A stretch of 64,000 nt of DNA from Melastoma dodecandrum. Lineage: Eukaryota; Streptophyta; Magnoliopsida; Myrtales; Melastomataceae. Positions within the stretch are counted from its first letter, which is position 1. The number at the start of each line of letters is the position of its first letter. The notes beneath the pieces were generated by a model. It was not told the origin of the DNA. It worked only from the letters and a program-made list of their open reading frames with translations, and made no database searches. The stretch spans positions 1 to 64,000 of the forward strand of contig JARUPY010000501.1 in assembly GCA_029817715.1 (NCBI GenBank), given 5' to 3'. The translations under genes and the position numbers were made by a program. Shown piece after piece: positions 22,601 to 35,800 of this stretch.

Positions 22601-25600
22601 ATTTTGGAGTTATGTTTATTTGCTAATTTGTCAAACCACTGAAGCGGCACTATCACATATAGTCTGTTGAGGTGACTGATTTTCTTAATTCTTGAGCAAC
22701 GACTTTTTTCCGGGTTACCAGTCAGTTATATGTGGGACATTTTTGCTGTACTATCATGCAGAAACAGCTGTTTGGTTTGAGTTTGATTGCTTCTTTGAAA
22801 TGAGGCTTGCTGCTAGTTGCATCTAAGTGGGTGATATTTTGTCGACGAAAAAGAAAAAATTATGTGGCTCCCAGGCTGGAAAGTGCTTGGGTGCCTTATC
22901 CATATACTTACTTTTAATTGTAATGAAAAATCTTTTTTGTTGCAATTAGGCCTTCAAATCTCTAATATCCATGAGAATAATTGGTTACTCATTGCGATGA
23001 AGCAGAAAAGCCATATGACTGGAAATGCACAACTCTAGATGCGCTTCTTGATTGTTCACTTATATGCACTTGATCTATTCTAATCAAATCTGAAACCTGC
23101 TTCTTGATATAGGTCATTGCTTTGTTCCTAAGATCTAGCCTGAGAGATGATAGCATAACCAATGACCGTAAGTCACTACACATTTTTTGCCTTTTCTGAC
23201 TGATGTGTCCTTTGCTACATGCTTAGCTTGAGACTCAATCTTGAGGAGTACCATCTGAAGTGACTCTTAATGCCATCATCATGGGAAACCCATGTTTGGT
23301 TTATCTCAGAATGTAGACTGATTGCTATTACTTCTATCCATTGAACTCCTTTTAAAAACCAAAGTTAAATTGATGTAGTTAACCAACCCCCCCCCCCCCA
23401 AAAAAAAAAAAACAAGAAGAAAAAGAAAACAGTAATACAAGTGGTTGCTTGTTGTGGATTTTCAGTATTGCTGGTATTAGAGATCTGCCTGCTTCATTAA
23501 GGGCATCAATGTGCTTAATTTTCTCTCCAATATTGCAATTGCCGGAAATACCTCTGACTGTGGTGATAGGAGAAATTGATTATGTCGGAGTACTCAATCG
23601 GGTTCTACCAGAAGACATTAGAGTGACAGGCTGGTGTCCTGTTACCGATGGTTTCAGTGCGAGGTTATCTTTCCCTATACTGTGCCTTGTTCCATGTGCT
23701 TTGACATAAGATAATGACTCGCCCCCTCTCTCTCTGTGATAAGTTTAAAATGATATGAAGTGATTTGTAGAAAGCATTCACATAAGTCGATGTTTCTATT
23801 ATATTTACACTGGAGGATGCTTTTCTTTGGTAACCTGACAAAATTTACAAAAACATGATTTTGCATCACTTCCTTTTTGAATGTTGATTTGCTTAGATGC
23901 ACAAACAGCATCCTCGAAAGAAAATTACTGCCTGGTAATAATCTGATGATGATCTGCCAATCACTTGCATCTATCTATGAGTTTAGGTCTCATCAAGGAG
24001 TTTTCAGAGAATACCGAAGAAGGTTCTTTTATATATTCTTATCCTATATAGTTGTTTGTATCTCTGCAGGTTTAGCTGCTTGAGCAGGGAATATAAATAT
24101 TTCTTCTGGAGAAACAACTTAGATACTGTGGTATTTCATGTTACATGTTGTCAGATCTTAGTTAAAGTGTTAGTTTTTATTTGTGGAGAATTGCAATGCA
24201 GTAATTTTCTTTCTCATCACTTTCTTGCAATAGTCGACGAAGCTGGCGTGTGACAAATTAGTTGGTGAGCATGATTTTAGGAACTTCTGCAAGATGGATG
24301 CAGTTAATGTTCACAACTACAGACGACACATTTCTTCCTTTACACTCAGTTCTTGTGATAGAAGGTAAGTTCTTCATAGTGTAATTACAATAGAAGAGCA
24401 ACACAATGTCTGATGCCTTTTCTTAATTGATACTTCCCACTCACATTTTGAATAAAATTTCTGTATTAAAAAAAAATAAAGAAAATAATAACCTATGCCT
24501 TTCGTTGGCATCATGGAGATTGAAGATAGATTCTTTTTGCTTAGAGGATATCCATAATAAAATAAAATGATTCTCTTTTGCTCCTGTGACTAATCTTTGC
24601 TTCTCTATGCAGTCCTTACTTTGCTTTTACAATTTGACGTGCTTTTCACCTCCCTTTTTGGCCGATAATTGTTCAATTTACTTTGGCATGATTATTGAAC
24701 TGAGATTTTTCTGGACAACACGCGTTACCTTTTTGATAAGTTCTAATGTTTTTTTTGTTCGCCTGCTTCCCAGCTATAAAGGTAATGAACTCTGGGCATT
24801 TCATATTAAAGGTAGTGCTTTCTTGTGGCATCAAGTAAGGTGCATGGTTGCAGTGCTATTTATGATTGGTCAAGGTATTGAATCCCCTAATGTGAGTGCA
24901 CCCTCTTTTCCTTGAATTGAATTTTCTTATTGGGATTTTTTCGACATAAAAGACGATAAACTAATTATCAGAATCTCTTGAAAATATCTGTTCTCTTGGT
25001 TTCCAAAAATTAAGAAACAATGAACAAACTAATGGGGTGCTGGAACGCAGTGCAAAATTATTACCACATCCTGTTGCCAGAAGAAATAGCAGTAGAGCTT
25101 TTCTGCTTCGTAATAATTGGGAACTAATCAGACAAAGAGGGTCTTTCAAGGTCTCCCACAGATCATGACTGATTCCTGAAAGAATTTCTCTACGGTTTTC
25201 AAGAATGACCATTTCTAGCATTAGTTTCATTTTATTTCATGGTAATTCTTCTAAAATAGATGATGGACTATAAGTAGGTGATAGATGCTTTGCTTGACAC
25301 GGAGAAAACTCCAAGAAAACCACAATATATCATGGCTCCTGAAGTTCCATTAGTCCTGCAATCTTGTCAATTTGAAGGACTAAATTTTTTATGCTCATCA
25401 GGTATGTAGCAACATGTATTATTCAAGTCAGATAGTTACCTATTATCATCTCCATGAAAATATATCAATTTGTTTCTCGTTTCTACTTTCCTTTGTCTTT
25501 CTCATATTCTGGTATTCTGTGTTAGATGCTTGGAAAGCACTACATTTGCACTTAGAGAATGCTGCTCGGGATTTTGAGCTGCGAGCGGCTATATGTAATG

Positions 25601-27918
25601 AAGCTTTGCACAAAATTTTCCCGAAAGATCATGGTATAAGAACTTCCACCCACATTCGTATTACGCTCTTAGCAACTTCATGACTTGCTTTTCGTGTTGG
25701 TAGTATGGGATGCTGGTTTTGATTTTACATTGAAAGGGCTCTTCCACCTCAATTTTTGCTATTGTTGTGTGATCTTCCTGGTTCTGGGCTACTTAGAGAA
25801 GCAGATGTGTTCTAGGCTAGGCTACTAGTCTAAGAAAAAGTTGACATGCATGGGAACAGGGGCGGCGAAGCATGGTGGATTGTGCATGAGAATCTAGCTG
25901 TGAGACCTGAGTCTCTTGTCGGTAGCATGAGATGCCATTACATGTTTTGTAACTTGGCCTATACCCTCTTGATGGATTTTAACTGAGGTTCTCATAATGC
26001 CCATATGAATTGGTATAATAGTCCTCCATCCCCTTCCCAATTGCAATCAAGTGACCTAGGGACTGTTATGGCTTGTCGTGTGTTACTTGCAACTTCTGAA
26101 GTTGAGTCCACATTGTAATTCTAACATGTTGCCAAAAAACCACCTTATAAAGTTATCTCTATTCCACATTGTGAATGTGCGACTCCAGTTACGGCCTTTA
26201 TTAAGTTACAACAATCTATCACACTTTGCAACCTTGACTCATGGGCTGGCCTTGTGTTAGTTCTGGAGAAACAAGGTTATGTTTGATGCCACAGACACAT
26301 TTCATGACTCAACGAGAAGCATGACTGATCACTGATACAAGTCAGTGTCAGTGCTAAACCTTAGGAGGAGCATACTTCAAAGAGTAGCTATGCAGACGAA
26401 TGTGAAGTCCATATAAACCTTGGGCATCTCATGCGACGACCAGAGACTCAACTGTTATACCTTTAATTAGTATATAACTACTGCATCTAGATATTGTTTT
26501 TCTCAATTATCTCTATCCCCTTCTCTTTTTCTTTTTGCAAATATCATCCGATTCCTTTTTTGAATCTTTTGCAGTTATACCTGATTTGACTTCACTGAGT
26601 AATGGGACGAAAAGGAAGCCTCCTTCTCACATTCCTCTGATGCAACGTCCAACCGAGCGTGAGTTCAATGATAATTTTTGTTCTGAGAATAATCTCCCTG
26701 GTTAGGTTGGCAGTAACTTTTTCTCTGATCCAATAAAATGTTGAAAGAGACGCTGACATCTTTGATCCCTCATTATAACGAAAAATATAGTCTTTGAGAA
26801 ACCTTCACTTGTATCTATTTCAGTCGTTATATATGCTGTGATATGATTTTTCAGAATATTATAACTTCTAAGTTGTATGGAAAATAAAAATCTAGTTTGA
26901 TACATGTATATTTTTTTGAGATACTTGTGATTAGATTGTAAATATGAAACATTATGTACATGGTTCCATTTCCTTGGCAAATGAGACAGGATTTCCGAAA
27001 TCTTCTTCCCCGAAAATGTCCGCAACTATTTTACATGAAGCAAACAGTCTCGAGTGATTTATATTGATCAACTCCAAAGATATGGACTAAATTATTGTGC
27101 GTTTTGACTTTTGTTTATTTCCCATCAGCTTTGATTAGCTGAACTAAATTTGTAAGGTGATTGAGGTGTACTCCGAGCTGTTTCCCTTATTGGTAGGAAA
27201 GCATTATCTTAGATTTAGGTTTTGAGGTTTGAGGAACAGATCTGAAGTCTCAATTAGTTCTACAAGTGAAATGGAGTTGCTTCTGGTCTGGAAATGGAAT
27301 GGGGAGGAAAGAAAGCTAAGGAAAAAGTAGATTAGAGAGTTTGTTTTGGCTAGGGTTGTTGTTTGGCTCAATATGAAAGTGGATGGTCAAAAATCAGAAC
27401 AAAAAAGAAATGGCTGATACTGGATAAAGCTTGGGTTTTTTTTTGGCATTTCGGATTTTCATTGTTTGATTTCCTGTCTGTGACTGCATGAACTTTGGCC
27501 AAGCATTTAGGACATTCCTGCAATTCATCAGGGAAGTATTTCTGTCTTTAAAGCTAAGCGTTATCGGAACACTTTTTAGCTCTGTTAGAAATGCATGGAT
27601 TCGGAAGTCATTCTACTGCAATAGTTCGAGTTTTTGGATTTTCCTGTTGCTTTGTGTTTGGATGAAAAACAAATCGCAGTTAGTATTCCCTATATCTGTG
27701 CAATAGATCTTTTTATCTGCAATTTGTAATTGCCAACTTAAATGCGCATCTGATCACACAGCATGTTTATGAGTTCTTTGCAAGTTAATAATCTTGTCAC
27801 CTGAAGATGAAGAGCTATTTCTGTCATAATGACTTAAAACTATTTCTCTACAGCATCCTACGATGAGAGGCAGGCCAAATTTAAGTCAAATCAGGAAGCT
27901 CGTGGACTTCCCAGTTAG
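19689..27918 (+). CDS. DEG1: tRNA pseudouridine(38/39) synthase, DEG1/PUS3 family
   Basis: This TruA-superfamily enzyme converts uridine 38/39 in the tRNA anticodon arm to pseudouridine. Fifteen exons in consistent phase: 19689-19763, 19847-19909, 20181-20262, 21043-21115, 21601-21646, 22055-22165, 23113-23167, 23570-23663, 24070-24130, 24234-24364, 24774-24891, 25278-25401, 25526-25633, 26575-26658 and 27854-27918, giving 429 residues. An N-terminal coiled-coil of about 45 residues, ending in four cysteines, precedes the catalytic domain. The catalytic Asp is residue 142 in [12 protein letters not shown]. Other family strings are [37 protein letters not shown] and [18 protein letters not shown]. 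Exon 2 uses a weak donor (AGG before GTTTCT), and the acceptor of exon 8 was chosen by phase and family alignment. The frame is intact. Confidence 0.92.
23387..23412. repeat. C13-A13 homopolymer junction in a DEG1 intron
   Basis: Thirteen C residues (23387-23399) run directly into thirteen A residues within intron 7 of DEG1. It is the only C or G tract of this length after 8.4 kb in the window. Confidence 0.9.
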
Positions 27919-30900
27919 TCTTCTGGTTTTTCAAGTGGCTATGAACACCAAAAATAAAGCTGGGTGGAGTTTGCAAATTACTTGTGACATGTTATCATCT
28001 TATGAACGCCAACCTTAAGAAGCATTTCCAGTAGTCTCAGCCATTTAAGTGCCTGATTTCCGCTACAATCTGCCGCATATTGGCCATGAATCAGGTGTGA
28101 ATATTTTTCAGAGTACACCCTAAGTTAAGATATAACGTCCGAGATATTGATGTTCTGTTGCTATTTGTTATTGTATAGCTTTAAGCATCCATTCAGCTGC
28201 ACATTACTGGTTCTTCATGTCACAAATCACTCTGCTGGAAAGAGCGACCAACAACTTGGTTTCAAGGGGTGATGCGATTTCAGGGAAAAGTTGGGCAAGG
28301 CTACTAGGATGCCATTGTGGAGGTACTAGAGTCGCATCAGCTTATAGAATGCTGGACAGGGTAGCTAAGAACATTCAAGTGTGTGGGAATCGTCTGGTAT
28401 TTACAGCTAACATGAAATCCACGAAGTTTGCTGGGTTTATTTATAGTTCTTTTAGAAAGATGGTATATTTTGAAAAATCTCTGTACGACACAGTGGGAAT
28501 GAATGAAAAGTCGTTATGAAGCAATCAGTTCTGCACTGTCACTGCAGTCGCCTTCTCCTTCTCTCCTTTGCAATCAGTGGATTCGTTCACTGGGGAGATA
28601 GTGCTCTGAGAACTGAAGAGAAAGGACTAGAGGATTGCGTAGAACTCCTTCGGCTCCTGGACGTTGCAGGCGTGCCTGTATCCTTGATGATTTCAAGCTG
28701 GGCCCGATGTGCTCCTTTAGCCTGTACACGAGTTCCACCAGAAATATCTGGTCATGCTCTCCCCATATAGCTGTGGCTGTCAAACCAACAGCAAATCGAT
28801 GCAAGGAGGTTTAAGTTAGGCGTACACCTTAAATCTTACTTTTGGATGATTTCCATCTTCACTAGACTGGAATATGGATGGAAATCAAAACAGAGGAGGA
28901 ACTACTTAGAGAGGTAAGCTTCATAGTAAAGAATTCTTTACAACAGATCTGGGTCAAGTTGGTGACTTGGTGTATCCCATTGAAAAGCCGACTCGAGTAT
29001 CTATCGAGAAACACAACCAGACCACATGAAATCATCTGCAAGGAGAGTTAGGTGTGAGGTTGCCTGCCTCCACCGATGAGGTTTATCTTGACCTCAATGA
29101 CATGACAATATCCTTTGGGTTGATTCGAAGAGAAAGTGAAGATCTAAATTCTCACATTTTAGGAGTTAATAGCATATAATTTTGTTTTATCTCAAGGACG
29201 CGACCTTCGACAATCTGCACAAAATCTCGGTATATGCTTGTCGACATTTATATTTATAGTGATGCTGAAAGGTCAAGGTCCTTATCATTCTTTTTCTTTC
29301 AGAGATAAGAATATGGTCCAGGATAGATGTTATAGATTCGATTGTTAGTCCTAATATAAAGTTAGGAAGGCTAATATCTATTTAGGCAAGAACCGGATTC
29401 TTGTTCAGAGAGCAGAAATGTGCCGGGAAGAGAGAAGGAATATTTCTGTTAGGATTTCTGAATGATATCATCTATGAGATATTGTTGGAATTGCCCGAGA
29501 CGTGCTTACTGAGGTTAAGTGCGTGTGTACGGTTTGGCTATCGCTAATAAATGATCTTTTGTTTGTGAAATCTCACTTCAAAAGGGTGTCCTACTGAAAA
29601 GATACTTTCACCTTCACCTATAAGATCCATGGTTATCAGATTCCTGAATAACTAGCTCCTTGACTTTGTTGAACGACAGGGAGCTAAGGTTTTTGGATTC
29701 TTGTCATGGATTGGTCGTGGCCTGACCCATCAATGTTCCTTAGGCTGCCCAATTTTCCACTACAATCACACACGTTGAAATATCTAGGTCTCCAAAAAGA
29801 GAAATTTTTTGTAGTGTCACGCCACATGGTTGTTCTGATACCACTGTTCACATGGTTGCTCTGCTTTTGAGTGGAAGTGTGACCTACTAACGGTTTAGAG
29901 ATAAAGATATTATCGATTATGCCTAGCTTTTGGTTTCGGCACATCTTATCACTTTGATAACGCAAATTCACCTCTCTTTCGTCTCTACATTCCACGAGAT
30001 CTTTTATGTAGTTTTGACATAAATTTAATCTCAATAAAGAAATGATATTCTTTACAAAAAGGGTTCGTATTGTTGACGATTGCCTCCATTAGCATAACTA
30101 GTGACGATAGCTCTAGAATCTCATATATATCAACATGATCGCTCTATCAATATATAAAGCAAAAAGACTTATGTAAGTTGTTGAGTGCATTTCATAATAT
30201 TTGAATTCCAACCAACTAACCTAAATACTTTTAAGAGAAAAAGCTTCTCAAGGTTAATTGCTTCTACTCAACTGTCTCAATAAAATGACAACTACATGAA
30301 CAATATATATAGTAGGTAGGAGAAACCATGGTTTCTCTTTTAGGGTTTCAATGTATCGCTGGCCTTTGATGTGCCAATTCTCCTGTTCATTGCATCACTT
30401 GTTGCTGTTTGTTTGTAAGACATTAATTGCTGAGACAAATTTGAATGAAAATGTTATTCTTAGTCTTCGTGTTAGCAATGAAGCCTCTCCCGTGTGACGC
30501 CTTTGCGAGCCATGTGTCGAGATTAGTAGATAACGATGTATTTTTTTTCCAAAGCTAATGTACATCGGTTACATTTTAATCATATAAAAATTTCAGATTT
30601 TGCTGACAACTTTGATGAAGTTGACTAGAACTGATGGCGGCTTGCTTTTGAAATGAAGATACCTCGGTGAGTGGACTCCGACGAGTATCGCGAATACTTG
30701 AAAAGCAATCACACAGACGGTAATAGTCGGAACGAGCACTGGAAATATAGAAGACAAGCGTGACCTCAAAGAGACCTTTGAGGTCTGGAAGGGCTTTGTG
30801 ACAAAAAAAAAAGTTAAGTTGGAGAGAGAGACGAATAGATGGTAGGAGAGACTAAATCCACATGGAAAGGATGGTGAACCGGCTGACTAGGGAGGCGATA

Positions 30901-31894
30901 GAGGAAGAAAGAAGAGGAAATAGGGAAAGAGGAGGAGGACGAACCTGGAAATTTAAGCTCGGCTCGATAAGGTCGATAAGAGGACGGAATTGGAAATTAA
31001 CAAGTCTCTATTAGGTTCGGTTAGCAATATTATTCGAGACTATCGAGCTTATTGAGCCGAACTCGAGCTCGAATTCAAATTTTGTATTTATGTTATCGAG
31101 CCGAGCTCGAGCCTAAAAAGGGTTCAATCTTAACTTGGCTAGTTTTCACCCCTAGGTAAATTAGTCTTTTCATTCACATTTGAAATTTAAACCAAAATCA
31201 CGTAATCCTCGCAGTGAAGACTTATCTTATTTAGCGAACAAAAGCTTGCAAGTGAAAAAGAACTCGAACGGGACTATCTAATTAGATTAACCGAAGATAA
31301 ATCCGAAAAACTTTCAGAATCTTAAAACAATCTGAAGCGAGTAATGCAAAATACAAAAACTCTCGAATGATAATACGTTACCTTTTGTGTTGTTCGGGTT
31401 TATATTTTGTGCATGTTTTTTTTACTTGGTTTAAATAAAAACACATTAATAATAAAAGCAAACAAGATAAGTTTTGTCAACGTTAGATGAAAAACACATA
31501 TATAGTGGTTCGACGAGTTTTGTCTTAGTTCACTCTTACCTAAAAATGATGGTTTTCACTAATTGCAGCAAATAGTGATTTATATTAACCAAATTAGAAA
31601 GCTTTTGTGATTAAATAAAATAAAGTAAATTCAATAAACCAAAAGTAATATTTGGAATACTAGATCAAGGACTGTTAGTTGCAAACACTAGGTATACCCT
31701 GGATGAATCACGTGAAAATCCTTCTGGTAGATCGGGCACAAAACCTCCATTGGATCTGGTCGCTCCGACCTTATGTAGCTCGGTAGTGGCTTGTACTTCA
31801 TGCGGAGTGGGACTCATGCTCACTAGCAATATTCACCGCATATCCGGACTTCATCGGATCATTTCTTCACCCCAAGTGCAAATGAAAAGATAAA
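27919..31894. other. Spacer with degraded retroelement-like sequence
   Basis: No intact gene. Open frames at 28217-28519 and 28516-28770 show no recognisable domain and may be 3' untranslated DEG1 sequence or an unrecognised exon. On the minus strand, TGGTATCAGAAC at 29832-29843 resembles the initiator-tRNA primer-binding site of copia elements. The sequence around 31390-31880 has LTR-like texture (AT-rich upstream part, a TATATAG box, GC-richer downstream part), but termini and coding domains are not visible. Confidence 0.4.
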
Positions 31895-32276
31895 CCTATA
31901 AAAGGTTGGAAGTTTATACCTAATTACCGTTGGTCCGAAAATTTTTTGTAAAATACGGTTCTAGATTCGAAAATACCCTAAATACCGTCCCTAAAGTTCG
32001 GTTTGAAATCGCGACTTTAGGAAAATCTGTCAAAGTCGCAATTTCAAACAGCGACTTAGGAAGACTTTGACGGGACGCCCCTTCGCTTCAATTTTTAACT
32101 AAATTTTAACCGTGACTTTGACAGATTATTCCAAAGACGCGGTTTGAAACCGCGAGTTCTTTGTAAAATAACCGCGACTTAAGGGCGATATTTTAGATAT
32201 TTTTAAAATTCGAACCGTATTTCATAAATTTTATTTTAAAACTAATCATTCGACAGTACAATCCTATAAAAGGTTG
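31895..32276. mobile_element. Foldback-family element with 14-bp flanking duplication
   Basis: The 14-bp string CCTATAAAAGGTTG occurs at 31895-31908 and 32263-32276 and encloses about 354 bp. The right arm (CCGTATTTCATAAATTTT, then TTTTAAAACTAA) matches the right arm of the element in QUA2 intron 7; the left arm has TTTTTTGTAAAATACGGTTC. The interior holds nested palindromes such as GCGGTTTGAAACCGCG near 32150-32165 and AAGTCGCAATTTCAAA near 32030. There is no coding frame. The direct repeat strongly suggests insertion by transposition, though its length exceeds the usual 8-9 bp, so part may be chance identity. Confidence 0.7.
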
Positions 32277-32866
32277 TTAATAGCTCATGTACTCTTGTTA
32301 CGGGATCTTCTCTCCGATTCTTCGACGTGATCTTCTATGAGTTCTCCATCAGTGACTCCTAGCCTCATTGGATGCTACTTTTACAGTATCCACACTCTTT
32401 TTTCGAACTTGAAAAAAAGGATTAAGAAGGTCGTGAATTAAAAAAATTGTCTCCAATGTGGATATTCGTGATCTATTTTTAAAAATAAAAATAATATTTC
32501 ACAAAGAAGATGTTTCTCTATGATTGAGATACGTTGCATAAAGCTGGGGAATTTGGGCCGTGGGCTGATTATATAATTAAAACCGTACGTAATACATTAA
32601 ATTAAAATAGAAAATTTACGTATAAATAAAATTGAAACTTAATCGATTGGGCCGTGGGCTGGGAAAAAAGGTTAAAAGAATTAAAAAAAAAGGAATGGAA
32701 AATTTAATTGAACAGAGCAGATTTGATCGACGGGGCGGAACGAGGAGGAGGGGGGAGGGCGGGGGAGAAGGAATCTACCCGCGGAGGTGTCGTCTGGATC
32801 ATTATCCCATCGGTAGATCGGAATCGATCCGTTGATTTGATTCGAGACGAAGGGTTGGGCGGCGGG

Positions 32867-35800
32867 ATGGCCCTCAACATGAAGAGCCTGACTCAAGCCC
32901 TGGCCAAGACAGCTGCCGTCATCGAGAAGACCGTTCAAACCACCGTCCAGGAGGTCACCGGCCCCAAGCCCCTGCAGGACTACGAGCTCCTCAATCAGAT
33001 CGGCTCCGCCGGCCCCGCCCTCTCCTGGAAGCTCTACTCCGCCAGGCCCATCCGCCCCAGCCAACACCAGTACCCCCTGGTCTGCGTGTGGCTCCTCGAC
33101 AAGCGCTCCCTCTCCGAGGCCAGGGCCCGTGCTGGCCTTTCCAAGGCCGATGAGGACGCCTTCTTGGACATCATCAGGTCCGATGCTGCTCGCGTCGTCC
33201 GCATCAGGCACCCTGGCGTCGTCCACGTCGTCCAGGCCCTTGATGAGAGCAAGCATGCCATGGCCATGGTCACGGAGCCTCTGTTCGCCTCCGCTGCCAA
33301 TATCCTCGGCAACTTCGAGAATCTCTCCAGTGTCCCCAAGGAACTCAAGGGCACGGTCTGTCAACCCCTCCACAAAAAAAAAGAAACAACTCTCCAGCCG
33401 ACTTTCTTTTGTTGTTCCATCCTTTCATATCATCTAAAGGGTTTCGATCTCTTTTGGCTGCAGGAGATGGGTTTGCTGGAGGTTAAGCATGGCCTTCTCC
33501 AGATAGCAGAAACGTTGGACTTTCTCCATTCCAATGCACGTCTAATCCATCGCTCAATTTCCCCTGAGGTGCAGATCCAGGGTCCCTTTCCCTTGTACTT
33601 GTGTTCCATTTGCCCCGCGTCAAACTATTGCTATCACTTGCTCTGATTTGATTTTTCTTCGAGGTTATGCATAATGTGGAATGAGCACATTTTGCCAATC
33701 TCAGGCACCTGAATTTTATACCATTTTTGTTGACGGTATCTACAGAATGTGCTAATCACTTCAAGTGGAGCTTGGAAGCTTGGTGGATTTGGCTTTGCGG
33801 TGTCTGTTGACCAGGCATCTGGCGAGTCAGCATCTGTGCAAGCATTCCATTATTTTGTGAGTGCTTTTGAATAAAATGGGGATAGAATAATGTGACTAGA
33901 AGCTCCTTTATCTGTACATTGCCATTTGATTCGTTATTTTCAGCATGTGACCAATTGGCTTTTTTAATCCCATTCTAGCTTGAAAATATTGGTTAGAATG
34001 GGCAAGGTTTCTCTGTTAAGTGGTCGAGGCTATTTTTGGGTGAAACCTTGAAAAGGTTCTTGTCAATTGGGTGATGTTACCTTTTCAAAATGGAGCAGAA
34101 TTCTCTTAAATTTACCTACACGTGGACAGAGATGACAGCTTTGTGTCCATTCTGTAGGAATATGATGCTGAGGATTCGATACTCCCACTGCAGCCTTCTC
34201 TCAATTACACTGCCCCTGAGTTGGTTCGGAGCAGAACATCATCTTCTGGGAGTTCATCTGATATTTTCAGTTTTGGATGCCTTGCATATCACTTGATCAC
34301 TCACAAGCCTTTATTTGACTGCCACAATAATGTGAAGATGGTATGCTGAGTGGAAAGCAAACTGTTTTATGGCTCTTCCAGCTGTGTTCAAATTACGTTC
34401 ATGATACTCAGAAGCAGTCTTTCTAATTACCAGCTCTCTCCATGCCCATGCCCTCTCTAGTTATGTGCCATTTTTGTCTATAGTGATACTGAAGCATTTG
34501 GTTAAAATTTGGAGATTTTTCCCCTATTGCTCTGTTTGGCTCCCTGGGACTTCATTTTCCCATTGGAAAATATACATCGTTTACCCACGAGAATTCAAAA
34601 TTTTCAAATTTCATTTCCGTCACTATTTTACTTATTTTCCATGGGAAGCATGTAATTCTCCCTGCTTTTTACACTTAACCCTCTCACTTCCAATTCCATT
34701 GGAAAAGCATCAAATATAGCGTTAGAGAAGTGGGATTGACGTATCTCTTTTATTTATTTGTTTATGTTCACTTTTTTATAAGAAAACTGACCTCTTGACT
34801 GCAATTAACTCGAGGATATGAGGGTTTATTATTTATATTTTAATAAGTTATTTGCCAGCATGATTGGGTTCTTTCAATTTTCTATTTCTGCTGTCCAGTT
34901 TGAAAATATCTTGCTCCCCATTACTTTGCCCACGTGTGTTTCCTTGTCTGGCATTCAGCGTTTGTTATTCTCTTTTCTTTTCCTGATCTATATTTCTCAC
35001 CTTTGTTCATCTATTTTCTGTCTATCCAATGCAGTACAATAACACCTTGATGTACTTATCAAGAGAATCCTTTTCAGACATGCCTTCAGAGATAGTCCCC
35101 GACTTGCAAAGAATGCTTTCTGCAAATGAGTCTTTTAGGCCAACAGCACTTGATTTCACAGGTTCTCAATCTTCATAATTTTTAGACTGATTTTTTGTTT
35201 ATAACGTCTTCTAGTTTGCAAAGTTAGGCATTCATTTGAAGCCAACATGATGTCACTTCCATTCATCTTATTAGTTTTTCTTTAATTGTACCATCGATTG
35301 CACTGGATTGGCCCTGTTACTCAAAGTGCTTCGTGATGAGTGGGGTAGGATAGGACCAACTTTATGTATGCAACTTTAAAGGGGTTGTTTCAGGCCTTGA
35401 ATTCGAGGTTTAATGCTTTTGAGAGCCATACTGATATAAGTACATAAGGTTTCAAAGCCATATATCCCGAGATTTGCCGGGTTTGTAGAGCAAGTTTTAC
35501 TAGGAAGAATTTGGTTCACCGCAATTGTTGAAAATTGTCACTTTGGAATTATGAATCTCTGTTCTAACAATGTGTAAAATGAGCACACCATCTTCTATCC
35601 GCCATTAGCTGAACTATTCTGCATAAGGAAGCAAAAAACTTGGCATTACCATAAGAAGAACTTTTTCTCCCAGGCTCTTTCATTGACTGAAATAAATCTG
35701 AAGAGATCCTGACATTCTATTTACACGATGATATGAGCTGCTGGATTATCTCTCTGTGAAATTGAATTTTCCCCCATGTGGAAGGCATCTTTATTTTCTA

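Noticed and set aside
28217..28804. Open frames after the DEG1 stop
   Set aside because: No recognisable domain, no clear start context and no splice evidence; possibly 3' untranslated sequence.
32681..33373. 230-codon minus-strand frame
   Set aside because: It is antisense to the GC-rich SCYL2 exon 1; stop codons are rare there because of composition.
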